Notes under the pieces: model-generated
Database searches by the model: none
What the model was told of the DNA's origin: nothing
The model's input: the letters and a program-made list of their open reading frames with translations, nothing else
Shown: positions 38,600 through 50,109 of the stretch, piece after piece
Layout of the letters: each line of letters opens with the position of its first letter
Position numbering within the stretch: position 1 is the stretch's first letter
Position numbers and translations under genes: made by a program
Source of the DNA: Varroa destructor
Lineage: Eukaryota; Arthropoda; Arachnida; Mesostigmata; Varroidae
Assembly (NCBI RefSeq): GCF_002443255.2
Contig: NW_019211457.1
Span: 40,709,126-40,773,125 of the forward strand
Direction of reading: 5' to 3'
DNA: 64,000 bases

Positions 38600-41500
38600 G
38601 GCAAACAAAATATAGCATCAGGTCGTGGTGGCGAATCAGGCAAGAGCAATTGCAAAAACGTGGCAGGGCAAGTCTTCTAAAGACAGGCCACCTGGGTTGT
38701 CCTGCCTTTGAAAATTCGATAGAAAATTTAGCAGAGAAATTATCGGATAATTACCCTTATATCGCTAAATAGGTATTTTGTTTGTTCAATTACAATATTA
38801 AGAGCGGATAGAAATAAGATTGAAAATACAGCCAATTAGTATTTTCACGCGAAAGCGTTTTACGCGCCAAAGCAGGAACGCAGTTCATATCTGAACGTGA
38901 ATATATTTTCGGTGTTGTCAAAAAAGACCCCCCTTCATTCATCTGTTTGAATGTTGAACCTGATTTGTGCCCCAGAATTTACTCGATGTTTGTACGAATC
39001 GTCTGGCTGTTTCGCTGATTCCCTATCACGTATGAAACACGTATCACGTAATATTACGCAAATGGCTCTTCTTGAAACGTCAAATTTGTACTTCCGCTAT
39101 GTTACGTACATGGAATTTAGTCTGGTAAACGTACTATCTATAAAATGTACAAATTATACAGAGATATGACTGTTCCTTCCTTTAGGGCGAGAAGTACGAT
39201 GCATACAACTAGTTGTAGGGTGAATCATATACCGTGCTATCAGTACAAATGAAGAGACACAGTAAAAATGAAGCTACATGATATATATATATATATGAAG
39301 TAATAATTTATTTTATTTCTTTAATCAGTACAGACTAAAAATACTGGGTCGGGCATAAATAACCCGATAGACATAGAGTCAGAGAGGGAAAGATTCCGTT
39401 CCGCTAGCAGATTCCGAAGGCAGGCGGATATTAGGCATTCCTTTTTCTGTTCGGTGGGCCGGTAAGGTGATCGTGCAGCATAGGACAGAAAGAATGCATT
39501 GGACTTCGTTTGGAGAGTATCTTATTTTCGTAGTCTGTCTTTCATCTTCTTAGCTGAGTTCGCCCTTGAGGATGATGATGTCGTTGTTTCCACAGCGGTG
39601 CCCGAGGAGGCCTGAAGGGATTGCAATATATTTTCTCAGAGCCTTTTTTGTGCCCATCTTCCGATCGCTCAGTTTCGCCTGTCAGGATGCAGGCGCGACT
39701 GTACGATCACACTAGACGTCGCATGCGCGATCCACTGGGCCATAAACTAGTATATTTAATAAGTAATAATAAATATAATTTAATAAGGAAATCAAGCACA
39801 AGGCAAATCAACAGGGTTGCTTTTAAGCTTTTTTTTTTCTAGTCTATTAATAAATATGGATTATTGAAACTGGTTGACTTGCTGGCCTTTCCTGTTCGTC
39901 AAACTTCAGTCCATAGATTTTTGATAGAGTGCGTTACTAGGGTTCAACCACCGTGTGGTATAGTGAGGCGATCTACGATTCGCTTGTTAGCAGTTGTAAA
40001 TTTAAAAAATCAATCAACAGTTGTGCCAAAAGAATGGTACAAGTTTATATTTGTTCCGATTGGCTAAAATGTAATTGTATGAGTAAAATTGTCCTGACTT
40101 GTGTCTGATTAGCTGGATTATGCAGCTTGTTTGGGCATAGGTAGATGCTTTTGGTCGTACCCGATTCTCGAAATGCTTTTATTTGCGTCAGACATATTCG
40201 GGACTGAACGTATCAAGCCACGAAAAAGTGAATCGGAAATATTATTACATAATTTATGAGAAGTAAGTATTACTTTGTAGCCCATTGCTAGCAGAATAGG
40301 CAAGCACTCCTTAAATCAGCGCCATTCAATAAATCAGTGCAATTTTCTAGACCTTACGTATTCTACGTAAATTACGTATTCTAATAGTGTTTTCTTCTCT
40401 GCTTAGTTCGGAAACGTTACATTCAGGTAAAACTGTTCAGAGAGGCAATCAGCCCACAGACGAGCCCAGTTCATCGTCGTTATATAGACTTCTCTAACTT
40501 TCACCTTGTGAAATATGTCTGTTCTTGTAATAGATGTGACTCCATGCTCAAAACATCTTTCACGTATAGATCATGCGCTATAATGATTATCCCTACCCGT
40601 TGATCGATAGGCACGCGCCTTCGTGGTCCCTGATTGCTTACGGACGTGTGCTATCTAAAAAAATTTCATGTATGGGAACGATGAAAGAACCATTGCTGGT
40701 TGATTTTTAGCTCTAATACGTTATTGATCTTGCAAAATAGTTTGCTTTGTGCCTATATTTACATTTTCTGAAGAGTGTATTAGATATTAAGTCATTAATG
40801 TCGTATATGTTAACAATATTTGTTGACAAGTAGGCGGTGTTGGGAATGGGGCACGAGTGGCGAGTGGGTAGCTCGTACGACACAAACATTGAGGAACATG
40901 GTTATGGAAACGTTTTTGCCATTTTTACATTTTTTTAAATTGAAAATTACACATTAATGAGTTGACTTGGATCGCCAAAATGTATGGTTAAAGTATATAT
41001 CTTATATATGTATCATTATACGATACACAGACTGTTTCTTAAAAATCTCGAAAGATCATTGCATTTTTAGAAAAATAACTTGAATTACAAAGCAGCTTTT
41101 TAATATCATCGTGTTTATATACAATAGCACTTTTTACTTATTGGCCATATACGTCCACTGTTATCATTGTAATAGCACGTCATCCGAGACGTTAGCTCGG
41201 GCTGATGATGCCGTTTATTGATGACTTATACAACGAACGAAAGTCCGTCTTTAAACATATCAGAACGGGAAACAGAATCTATCGATTTCATTGAACCATT
41301 GATATAGGCCGTCATTGATATGTGAAGCTACCGTTTAGCATTAATTTGAATAATTTATAGGGCTTGTGCGTCATTCGGTCACTTCAGCTGATGGCTTCAG
41401 AGTTATAGGCCGTCTGTGTTTCGGTGTAATTCACGCGTATCGAAACGTTGTAACACTTCGAATTTATTGAATTCAAAGAATCTACAGATACGTCTCATGC

Positions 41501-41780
41501 AAGTCTCTTTAGATGCTCTTCGACACGTTTCTTCTTGCTTCACTTCCACATTGCTTCCGATTGTATATATACGATGCCATGGACTTTATGACATTTTGTA
41601 TTTTTAAAACAACTAACTTGTACAGCTTTCCTTCTAGCCAGTAGTCCTGCTAGATTACCTTCTTTATTTGATGCACCACTTTAGCGCCATCACGTTACAA
41701 CGGCGATTCATTCACATCGAGGAAACGGCGTCAAAACATTTCAAGATAGCAGGCACTCACCGAGTTGTTAGGGGAAAGCC
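38600..41780. other. AT-rich stretch without a supportable gene
   Basis: It contains a short TA run near 39.28 kb and scattered chance frames only. Confidence 0.55.
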
Positions 41781-42500
41781 AAAGTATGAATGGTAAGTTA
41801 GCAATCAATAGCGCTTTACAATCATAACAGGATCAGTAGCAATGGCCGAAGCTCCTGTCGCTACGAATGTTATAGCGGGTGCGACAACAAGCGGTAATGT
41901 AACTGTTGTGCGAAAAACATAACACGACACACAGGAGATGGGGTTGGAAAAGGGCGGGCCCAGGGTAGCGTCTGGCTACAGGTTTTGCAATAAGAAATAT
42001 TGGCTATTTGATCGCTGTCGCTTCGATAGCAGAAATTTGTATGTCGTTTTGACTATCTGTGTCCAACTTCACGCTGTACGTCCGGTTAGTACACAACAAA
42101 AACCCCCGCCGGTCTGGCAAACGGCTCGTATCGGTTAATGACGCATCAGCTCACTAATTCATCGCTGCTGTGCCCCTGACTATTCGTCCGTCTGCGATGA
42201 GTGCTACTGTGGCGGCAGTTGTCGAAATCATCATTTGCTCAACCTTGTCCTCCGTTATCCATTGGCCGTCACGATATGCGCACCTTTCTCAGATGTGACG
42301 TGTATAGGCTTTGTTGGTTGGTCGTTAGTGAAGGTTGCGACTCCCCACCTGGGCATCAGCGATATCGACAGTTGGCTGGAGGCCCTCTGACATAATCACA
42401 GCGCCGCACCGTGGCGCATCGCTTGGCCGCCATTGACAACCAGGGTGAACCAGCCTCTGTCTCGTTGTTGTGGTAAACCCTCTTTCTCTTTCTGTCTTCT
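41781..42500. other. GC-richer region upstream of the glycine-rich gene
   Basis: A short frame starts at an ATG in good context (GCAATGG, 41842) and encodes 26 residues beginning MAEAPVATNVIAGATTSG. GT-AG pairs flanking it could define introns of 38 and 41 bases that keep a frame open (see findings). Frames at 41938-42138 and 42201-42395 have no recognisable product. Confidence 0.25.
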
Positions 42501-42510
42501 TTGTGTGCAT

Positions 42511-42517
42511 TATATAA
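42511..42517 (+). promoter_or_regulatory. TATA box of the glycine-rich protein gene
   Basis: TATATAA in a non-AT-rich context places the start of transcription near 42541 and gives a 5' leader of roughly 95 bases before the ATG at 42635. A short upstream ATG at 42532 would lie just outside that transcript. Confidence 0.5.
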
Positions 42518-42634
42518 GACAAGGAGCTACCATGACCAATTCTGATCACAACGGTCAACCGGCAGCACTTTTGTGAATAAGATCAAAAAATAATCTTCAC
42601 CAGTGAAGTTTGCCAATAGCAGAATACGGAGATC

Positions 42635-43726
42635 ATGAGAACTATACTGGTAAGTACAAAATTCGCATAACCTAAGCTTGAGAATTAGTAAACCGTTTCC
42701 GCGATACTTCGCTCAATTTAGATGGACACTGGCAGCGATTACGACGATCAAATAAGGTTTGAGATGACGACTGTCTATGTGTGTTTATCCGTCACGGCGG
42801 AAATGAATGGTTGGCCTGTTTTTACTTATCATCGAACCAATTAATGCATACTACTAAATTAAAACCCTAATAGTATGCAGGCCGGAAGAGATATGTGTAT
42901 TTTTTTCATTTTGTCTATCAAAAACAAACGATGACATGACGTCTGGTCTCATTGTAAGACATATCGGGTAGTCGAAGGTGTGTCTGAGCGAATGATCCAT
43001 AATAATAGTCATTATTTTCGTGTAAAATAGGTGATCGCATGCCTTTTTGGCGGGATCTTCTGCGGCGGAGGCGGGAGTGGCAAAGGTTGGCAAGGAGACG
43101 GGGTTGAAGGGCAGGCGTTTATCATCAAAGAAATCGGTGGCGGTAGAGGTAGGTACGGCGACGGTGGATATATAATAATGCACAATTATCATTTACTCTC
43201 TCTTTCTATGTATATCGTATGTTTTCCAATTTATCATTTGTAATATCACTTACAACGGTTGCTTGTAATGAGGCCAAAAATGTACTATTCTAGATTACGG
43301 TGGCGGGGATCATGGTGGCGGTGAGACCGTCGTGCTGCGATCGATCCCGAACCTAGGATACGGGCATATGACAAAAAAAACGTTCGTGTTCAAAAAAAAC
43401 CATGGAGGAGGAGGTGCACATGGGGATGATTTTGGAGGTAAACCATCGGTTAAGCAAGGGTTTGAAGTGATAGGTGAACCTAGTAAAGACGATTATATCA
43501 TGATAACTTCTAAATGATTCGCTTTAAAATACGAGTGATATTTTTGTCTAGTTCGATTGCTCATTCGTTAGTGATAAATGTCCGTAAAATTATCTATGAA
43601 ATGCGACATTGAACGGTATTTAGGTAGTACTTCTCCTGCAATAATTGGCTACATTTCTATATTTCAGGCGGCGGTAAGGGGTATATTGTCACGGAAATCA
43701 AAAGTGGAGGTGGATGGAAGTGGTAG
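42635..43726 (+). CDS. Small secreted glycine-rich protein, four exons
   Basis: Exon 1 is 42635-42649 (MRTIL), ending at a perfect donor CTG|GTAAGT. Exon 2, 43031-43148, completes the signal peptide: the joined start MRTILVIACLFGGIFC has a short basic head, a hydrophobic core and a Cys before a Gly run. Exon 3 is 43294-43437 (donor GGAG|GTAAAC) or extends to 43473 (ATAG|GTGAAC); exon 4 is 43668-43726, ending GGGWKW-stop. Intron 1 is phase 0 and the rest are phase 1, so both versions stay in frame, giving 111 or 123 residues. Gly clusters alternate with short beta-prone segments (FIIKEI, TVVLRSI, KTFVFKK, YIVTEI). This resembles arthropod cuticle, cement or silk-type glycine-rich proteins; the exact family is not identified. 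An alternative weaker donor at 43163 is also in phase. The product should be exported and is probably structural. Confidence 0.75.
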
Positions 43727-44156
43727 GCCAAAATAGGCAGGTCATTAAAGTAAGAAACACCTAAATTATATTCCGAGTAAAGGCATATCTTGTTAAATAC
43801 AGTTGACTCTGATTCTGATATCCTGCCTTTGACTTCCTACAAGGTTCAACTCACTGTTGGTAGGGCTGACAATGGCATTCATTTCAATTGTCTCTGATGA
43901 ACCTGAGACAGATAATACAAAGTTCTATATTACCATTTGTTTAAACCGCTTTGTGACTTGTCGCAGTCGTCGCTGCCAATGCTGTGAATGAACATTTGTG
44001 GTCCTTTTGAAAAAAGCAAACGGGTCCGCACTCTGGTGGGCATTCATTTTTGTCGGTGACCGATCTGTTTGTTCGCTAGTGTCCGCTAACAAATCAGAGG
44101 CTTTGCATGTGTGCACGTACCGAATACGAAACTCGTGAAATACTTATGTCTATAGA

Positions 44157-44310
44157 AATAAATCTAGATAAATATTATAGGATAATGTCGACATCGGTAT
44201 CAATCCAATATTACTGATGTATCATTCCTTTTACACATGTAAATATGTAAATGCTATGTAATGTAATACCGTGTTTCGGCGTGCAACGTAGCAAATAAAG
44301 TGCCAATAAA
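44157..44310 (+). terminator. Candidate poly-A signals of the glycine-rich gene
   Basis: AATAAA occurs at 44157-44162, 44294-44299 and 44305-44310, after the stop at 43724-43726. An earlier ATTAAA is at 43744. Which one is used cannot be told from sequence. The distal ones would give a 3' untranslated region of about 450 to 600 bases. Confidence 0.4.
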
Positions 44311-44626
44311 CCAATTACCAATTAGAAGGATTTTACATTCTATGTATATTATCATTGGCGATGCCCTTACATTGATTTGACGCGACAAAAACATGGTAAA
44401 CTCGCTCTATGAACGTTTACTGATGTTAACTCGATCTAGCAGTCTCAGTGAGAAATGGGAATTCGTCGATAGAGAATCGGCTAGAATTCGTGCATAGAGA
44501 TTAACGTACGTGATACTAGAAGATGGCTAAATCGGATGTACATACCTAGCGTGCAAATTCATTATTACGACGAAGCTTACGTTCGCTACTGGGGGTCATC
44601 AATTGCATTAAACCACTGACCCCCCA

Positions 44627-44820
44627 AAATAGAACCAAGTGTACCAGAATTTCGCACTTATTTCATAAGTGCCATTATTCATTAAGCATTCTGTCAGGCT
44701 TTCTGGCCCAAACACAGAACAACGCGTGTCTAGTCGTCCAGGTTTCGAACCTGAACCACCACACAGGACCTTAGGTTTAACAGCTACAGAGAGACATTAC
44801 CACTGCACCATCAGGGAAAC
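44627..44820 (-). ncRNA. Pol III unit with A and B boxes, SINE-like
   Basis: Read on the minus strand, TGGTGCAGTGG (44810-44800) is a full match to the A box and GGTTCGAAACC (44751-44741) is a full match to the B box, 59 bases apart start to start. The T arm folds as TCAGG-TTCGAAA-CCTGG. The seven bases before the A box do not pair with those after the T arm, so it is not a functional tRNA. Downstream, GCACTTAT-GAA-ATAAGTGC (44672-44654) forms a perfect stem, and a TTTT at 44630-44627 could terminate transcription, giving an RNA of about 190 bases. This fits a tRNA-derived SINE or an independent Pol III RNA; no poly-A or target duplication is evident. Confidence 0.5.
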
Positions 44821-45300
44821 AGAATTTGTTACGACTTTCTAATGTTAATAATATGACTTATGGACGAATAGTAATGTTTATGTGGTCGTAATGAATGAGA
44901 ACCGGACATTCTTTACAATATGTCGTTCGAAAAATCGTTGAAAGTACACTGTAAACAGGTCGTATCACGTGTCCTGCGCAGGCTTATACAAACAAACATA
45001 TAAGTTTGCTTCATGTGCAACCGCAAACGAATGTAACCGATTTTTAATAATGAATCTAACACTCCCGACAGCAGCCAAACACAGCTCACGTAGGGCAAAT
45101 ACCCATACCCAAACTTCTCTCTAACGAACTGAGTTAGATCGAAAAGCTGCGATCATCATTTGTCCTGTCATCTTTCCTTAGCTATTGTTCGTTGTCTTCT
45201 GAAAGACGCAAGGAGGTCCAAGTTGCGTTTGAATTAGTTAGCCATTCTCAAGAACGGATGAAGGCCACACTTTTTTTGTAGACATTCGCATTTCATAGCC
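44820..45300. other. Spacer with no supported feature
   Basis: One chance-size minus frame (44913-45098); nothing else. Confidence 0.5.
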
Positions 45301-45783
45301 ATAACGTAAAGTTTGTCAATCTGCACCGCACAAAGCTGCGTCTTTCAGCAAGCGGCCCAAGGCGCCACCCCCTTTTTTTTGTCTTTCCCTTAACGATACA
45401 TCTCTGCTGTTTCTATTCAGTTCTCAGTGAGTCAACAGCTAAGCAGCTGATCTCGCTGATAGAACTTTTCCTTTTGCTTCTGTTCGAATGGCAAACGCAC
45501 TTGTTCATAGCTGTGGTGGCAACCTTAGATGCAGTTCACTGACGGGACTGCCGGATCGTTCCATGGCCGGCAAGAGATCTCCAAAGAATGATCGAAGACA
45601 GCTTTTCTATTGCTAGTGCGACCCTGCTGGTGGCCTTGTTTTGTATTGCCCACCCAGTGTAGACGACACAGGGAAAGGCGCTAAGGAATCTCGCAGAAGA
45701 AAAGGCTTGCCATCGTCCACGCAAACTATCGGTATACTAGTGCCATTTTGGCGGTGACACTAAGCGTCCAACGCGTTTGTTAC

Positions 45784-45980
45784 GTTGCTGGTAGCTGATC
45801 GACTGAAACGCTTTGCACTCGAACCGAGAAATGTCGAGGACACAGGATTTGACGCAGGCCGAAATAGGGCTCTGGGCAAACCTCAGGGGGAAGCCCATTA
45901 GGCCTTTGCCCAATAGTTCAATCACTACACTACGCCTTAGTATACACACAGCATCCCCGTAGCGATAGTTGGAAATGAGA
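45784..45980 (-). CDS. Exon encoding a PAN/apple domain
   Basis: On the minus strand a long pyrimidine tract ends in an excellent acceptor (CCTCTCTTCCTCAG) at 45981. The exon then reads, from phase 2, Cys, GKGLMGFPLRF, and ACVKSCVLDISRFECKAF. The spacing Cys-x3-Cys-x8-Cys-Lys-Ala-Phe with the preceding Gly-Leu strand is the signature of PAN/apple domains, which mediate protein or carbohydrate contacts in secreted and cuticle-associated proteins. The frame continues to a stop at 45737, or leaves by a donor such as CAAC|GTAACA after 45784. Upstream on the same strand a frame at 46401-46123 starts with a hydrophobic leader (IVITPLALLLSVSCF) and could hold the signal peptide, but I found no phase-2 donor linking them. 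No multi-domain partner is identified. Confidence 0.45.
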
Positions 45981-46525
45981 CTGAGGAAGAGAGGAAGGAG
46001 AAGCACGAGGAAACGCTTGGAACTGACGCATGGTTGTCCAGACTATAGCCAGTGCCATAGTGGTACTGGCTGCAACTGGCGTGGTCAGTAACCGCTGCTC
46101 ATCTTCCTGTTTAGCCAATCGGTTAACTGGAATCCTTTTGGGAGGCGGGAAGACGATTCCCTTTGGCTCGTGCGTTCGGAAAGGCTGAGCTGTCGTCAGC
46201 ATTGCCTTCGTTGAGCCCAGTATCGGTCACGACGACAAAGCGGAGTAGATGAATCAGTAGGAAGCTAAGCAGTCTGTAAGGTGGCCCTGGAGCGGTCACT
46301 AAATGAGTGTGCCAGAAACAGGAGACACTTAGCAGCAGCGCAAGTGGTGTGATAACGATATTTTGGCCTACTACGATTTTTGACGTAATTGGCTTTGACA
46401 TGATAGCGATCTACTGCTTCAGCGTTCAACGTAAACTTACGTTCTCTTCAAACAAATAATAGAGTAATTGGGCCATTTGTCAACTACACTTGGGAACTTG
46501 CGGTAAATGCCCATCAAATTTGTTT

Positions 46526-46548
46526 TATATATATATATATATATATAT
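46526..46548. repeat. TA dinucleotide microsatellite
   Basis: About eleven TA units upstream, in transcription sense, of the PAN exon. Simple repeat. Confidence 0.9.
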
Positions 46549-47991
46549 GTATATACAGCAGCATCTTATAGAATAGTTTGTTTTTTCATCTTAGAGTTTA
46601 TATTGTTGGGCAGAGATCTGCAAGTGAAACATTTATATGAACTCAGGTTTTTAGAGGTGTTTCGGTGAATTCATAACAATTATTGTTAACTTTAGGGTAG
46701 ATTCATGACTACCGTACCGTTTTGAACGTTGTTTTCCCTGATACATCGTTGGCAAACTTGAAGGCAAAAAGCTGCACTTTACGTCTTTCTATATGCGTGT
46801 CAAGGTATCGGATATTCATCTTGGGGCCAGTCACTCTAGCCGTTTATCGCATTAGAGCGGATGGCGCCTGGCAAGAGTTAATTTACCATCCCAGTACCAC
46901 GGCTGGGTTTTATAATTTAAAGTCTTGGTGTCAGTCGACCCATTGATAGTAATGTGAATCAGGCTGTCTTGAGCTATGCCCTGTTGAAAAATATCAATGC
47001 CAGTAAGTATTAAGCCCCTCTTACGTTTCTCGGCTTTGGCAGTTCAGCCCCTTTTCTCAGGTGGAATCCTTTTCTATGTTTGGAAATTAAACAGGAGACT
47101 GTGGAAAAGAAGTAAGAAAAGGACTTACGCTTCGTGTGCTTACAGACCACCACACAAGACCTCTGATCTGTTCACTATGATTTTACACGCGTATGTTATA
47201 CGTAGCTTATGGCAGGCAAAATGCAGAATGCGGCAATACTTAAACCTACTTCATTTATATCGGCTCGTTAAGCAGAATGTACGCCAAGAACGATCGTTGA
47301 CTACAAATTGATTTGAACTGCTCACGTTTTTATTGACGGCAGTGGCCAAAATGATACGTTTCTATTCGCAGCAGTTGTACAGCTAAATAAACGAAGGGAT
47401 TAAAAAAAGCAATAATTCCATATTGCAGCCATTAGTTTCGAATCATCGAAATGGTGTTACCATAGTTGCTCCTGGCATGGATCTTTTGGAGATCGCTGTG
47501 TAGAGAGTACTACCGTCATAGCGATCTATAGAAGCCTCACGCCTTGAAGGGCAAAAATTACATTGGATCAGCATTTACCAGTTGCGCTACGCTTGAACGG
47601 CCTTTGCGAAGCGCGCGACCCTGTGCTGCCGATCCATCGCTCCTCCGCGGCTTGACTGAATGGTGAAAAGGCCTAGAATGGCAAGGGTTAGGTGTAAGGA
47701 AGATTTGTGTGTGTAGGGGGCACAGCTTTGGCAAAGCCGACGGCCGACGAGTGAGAGGACGGACGGGAAAGCTTCATTAATGGGATTTGCTACTAGCTCT
47801 TTACTATTATCTGGATGAGGAAAAGCTGGGGCTGCTGGCTTAGGCGGAGAAAGAGGCCTATGCCTTGCCAGGCTTTGAAGCCTTTCCTACATAGGGCAGT
47901 AAGCAACCAGGCTCGACGGTGAGGAGGCCTGGTTGGTTGTCTCTCAACCAGGTGAGCGAGCGGTTAGATCTTGATGAACAAGTAAACCCAG

Positions 47992-48222
47992 TTAGTCCAG
48001 GAGAACGTTTGGCCCTGCCTTTACGCTATCTCTCTCTGTTCCATTGGCTAACTTAGTGATGCGGTGGTGGGTGTAAGTCTGAGGACGAACTCGTGATCGC
48101 TGTGGAACTGAGAAAGGGGTGTGCGGTACGCGCACTTCCTTCAGCACAAAATAGAGTTTTGATCTAAAATTGATGAGGAGGAACACCCCCCATCTCGTGG
48201 CAGTCGAGGCGACGCCAGCCAT
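47992..48222 (-). CDS. Candidate 76-aa frame in the GC-rich block
   Basis: It starts at an ATG in good context (GTTATGG) and ends at TAA, beginning MAGVASTATRWGVFLLINF, which resembles a short leader or anchor. The rest is basic and Thr/Pro-containing. It lies on the same strand as the PAN exon, 2 kb upstream of it in transcription sense, so it could be an early exon or a separate small gene. No family is recognised. Confidence 0.2.
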   Translation of the reverse strand: MAGVASTATRWGVFLLINFRSKLYFVLKEVRVPHTPFSVPQRSRVRPQTYTHHRITKLANGTERDSVKAGPNVLLD

Positions 48223-48501
48223 AACAAGCCGACTCAGAAATGTGCCTCTATTCTTGGAGCTACTAGTAGCCGGTATTCTAGCTGTTCCCTTTACTCCCTG
48301 GTTGCTTCTTGTCGCTGGTTTGCCGGCCTATTTTGGGCCCCGGACGTGAGTTGTCTTCGTTGGTATACTTGGTATTTCAAGGCTTCCTATCCCATTTATT
48401 CTCCACTTAATTTTGATATTGGTTCGCTAGAGCGACAGCTAAACTGAAGCCCAGCGGAAACGCAGTTACCCCTTAAATTTCTATTCGCCCATGAACTAGA
48501 A

Positions 48502-48705
48502 TTATAGACTACAATTGTCACAGACGTCGCATACGGGGCATGGTGCACCAGTATCAGCAACAGCTTCACCACCATTACATTGAAAAGGAGGAGTGCTTTT
48601 GTTTGCAGTACTTCGACGCGTTGCCGGGGGGTCGAGATTGGGAACGGGGCAGGATTGACTTATTGGCAATAAATAAAGCCAAGTGATTTCTTTGGGGCTG
48701 GCCAT
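48502..48705 (-). CDS. Candidate 67-aa Cys-rich-tailed frame
   Basis: ATG to TAA on the minus strand, beginning MASPKEITWLYLLPISQSCP and ending with a tight cysteine cluster CPVCDVCDNC. An initiator-like TCAGT lies about 70 bases upstream, and an acceptor-like TTTTTCTTCTAAG precedes the ATG. The cysteine spacing does not match a zinc or disulfide family I can name. It is a short exon, a small peptide gene or chance. Confidence 0.2.
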   Translation of the reverse strand: MASPKEITWLYLLPISQSCPVPNLDPPATRRSTANKSTPPFQCNGGEAVADTGAPCPVCDVCDNCSL

Positions 48706-50109
48706 GGACCCTTAGAAGAAAAACGCGCAGAAGATAGAAAAAAGAAGTTTACAGGGAGCAGAATCAAGCAAACAGCGACTGAATGAAAGTCGAAGCAAAA
48801 AACATTCTGTTCATAGGTTGTTTTTCTCGATCTTTGCGTCAGCCCACACCGACGTGCGGGCCTTCCACTACAGCATCTGTGAACACTGCATCAAACTTGA
48901 TCATCGTGTCGGTTGAGGGGAACATGCGGTGAAATTGGTGGTAGTTTTAGCTCCGGATTCGGGGCCTGCGGCAACAAGAAGCAGGAACTGTAGACGCACA
49001 CACACGTCCAACGTACTATACAATAGGATCGAGCGCTCTAGAACGAAGACCGTGTTCAGAGAAGAGGGAGGCGTTCAGTTTTCGCAGTGGTACTAAAGCA
49101 ATCGGAGGACATAGAAGCAAGATCGGTTGGCAGGCAGTCAGACAGAGAGTGCTGGCGGCGGCATCGGGAATCTCCTCGTAGTAGAAGCAACAACTCGGGA
49201 ACGGAAAGTGAGTTAACACCGGGTGCGGATGGCGGCGAAGAAACAGGCACCCGAGGGTTGTAACGAGTAGTAAAGAGATGGACAGAGGAGAAGGAAGCCC
49301 AGGGGTGGAGCGAGATGGTGACGCGCAGCGGTGTAGTTCTGCAGAACTGCGTTGTGCTGCTAGTGTAAAGAGAACGAGTAGCGTGATACTGCGAGTGTCG
49401 GACGAATGGGGAGCAGACTACCATCGCTATCATTGAACGGGGATAGAATGGGAAACAGAAACTAAAAAGGGGGCAGCCAGGCAGCCGAGAGCAACAATTT
49501 GTCGACGAAATTGTTCGTTTGTGGGCAGGCGGGTTTCGACGTGCTGCCACTATCAGTATCGCGTGGGGGGAAATTAGCTTGGAAACAGCTGAGGAAAAAG
49601 ATGGGGGGTACTATGCCCAAACAACTTCGCGAGCTCTCGGCCGTGCGAAGGGGCATTGTAACGGGGCAAAATGAGAATCGCTGCGCCACTTAGGGGTATC
49701 GCTACTAGCTTTACTGGCGACTGGCAATGGCGCTCATTCGTAGGACACGCAAGCCACAGGAGGAAAACGACGAACAGGAGACGAGGCGGAAGAACCGAGC
49801 GCAACTGGCCGTGAAGCCACGACAACGTGAGGCGACTACCACCATCAGCCGAAGGCGAGGCCGCGAGTCATGAGTCGGCGAAAGGGAAGAGACTCGGGCA
49901 GAGCAACGCCCCCTTGGGCATCTGTCAGCAATAGCAGCATCATCCGGTGACCTAGTACTAATGGTAACACGAGGATGGAATGATTTCAACAGGCATTTAA
50001 GACCAGTGTGACTAGGTCGAGAAGCACAATGTAGAGCGACCAGCGAACTGCTAGAACGTACAATAGCATAAATACGTAGGAGTTTTGGCGTTGTCAATCA
50101 GTTAGATAC

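Noticed and set aside
42854..43192. 112-codon minus-strand frame
   Set aside because: Antisense of exon 2 of the glycine-rich gene; shadow frame.
43332..43517. Reading exon 3 of the glycine-rich gene through to the stop at 43517
   Set aside because: Possible as intron retention, but either in-phase donor joins it to exon 4 with a better-formed end (GGGWKW), so the spliced form is preferred.
44731..44820. Functional tRNA gene on the minus strand
   Set aside because: A and B boxes and T arm are good, but the 5' and 3' flanks do not pair as an acceptor stem and the D arm is imperfect.
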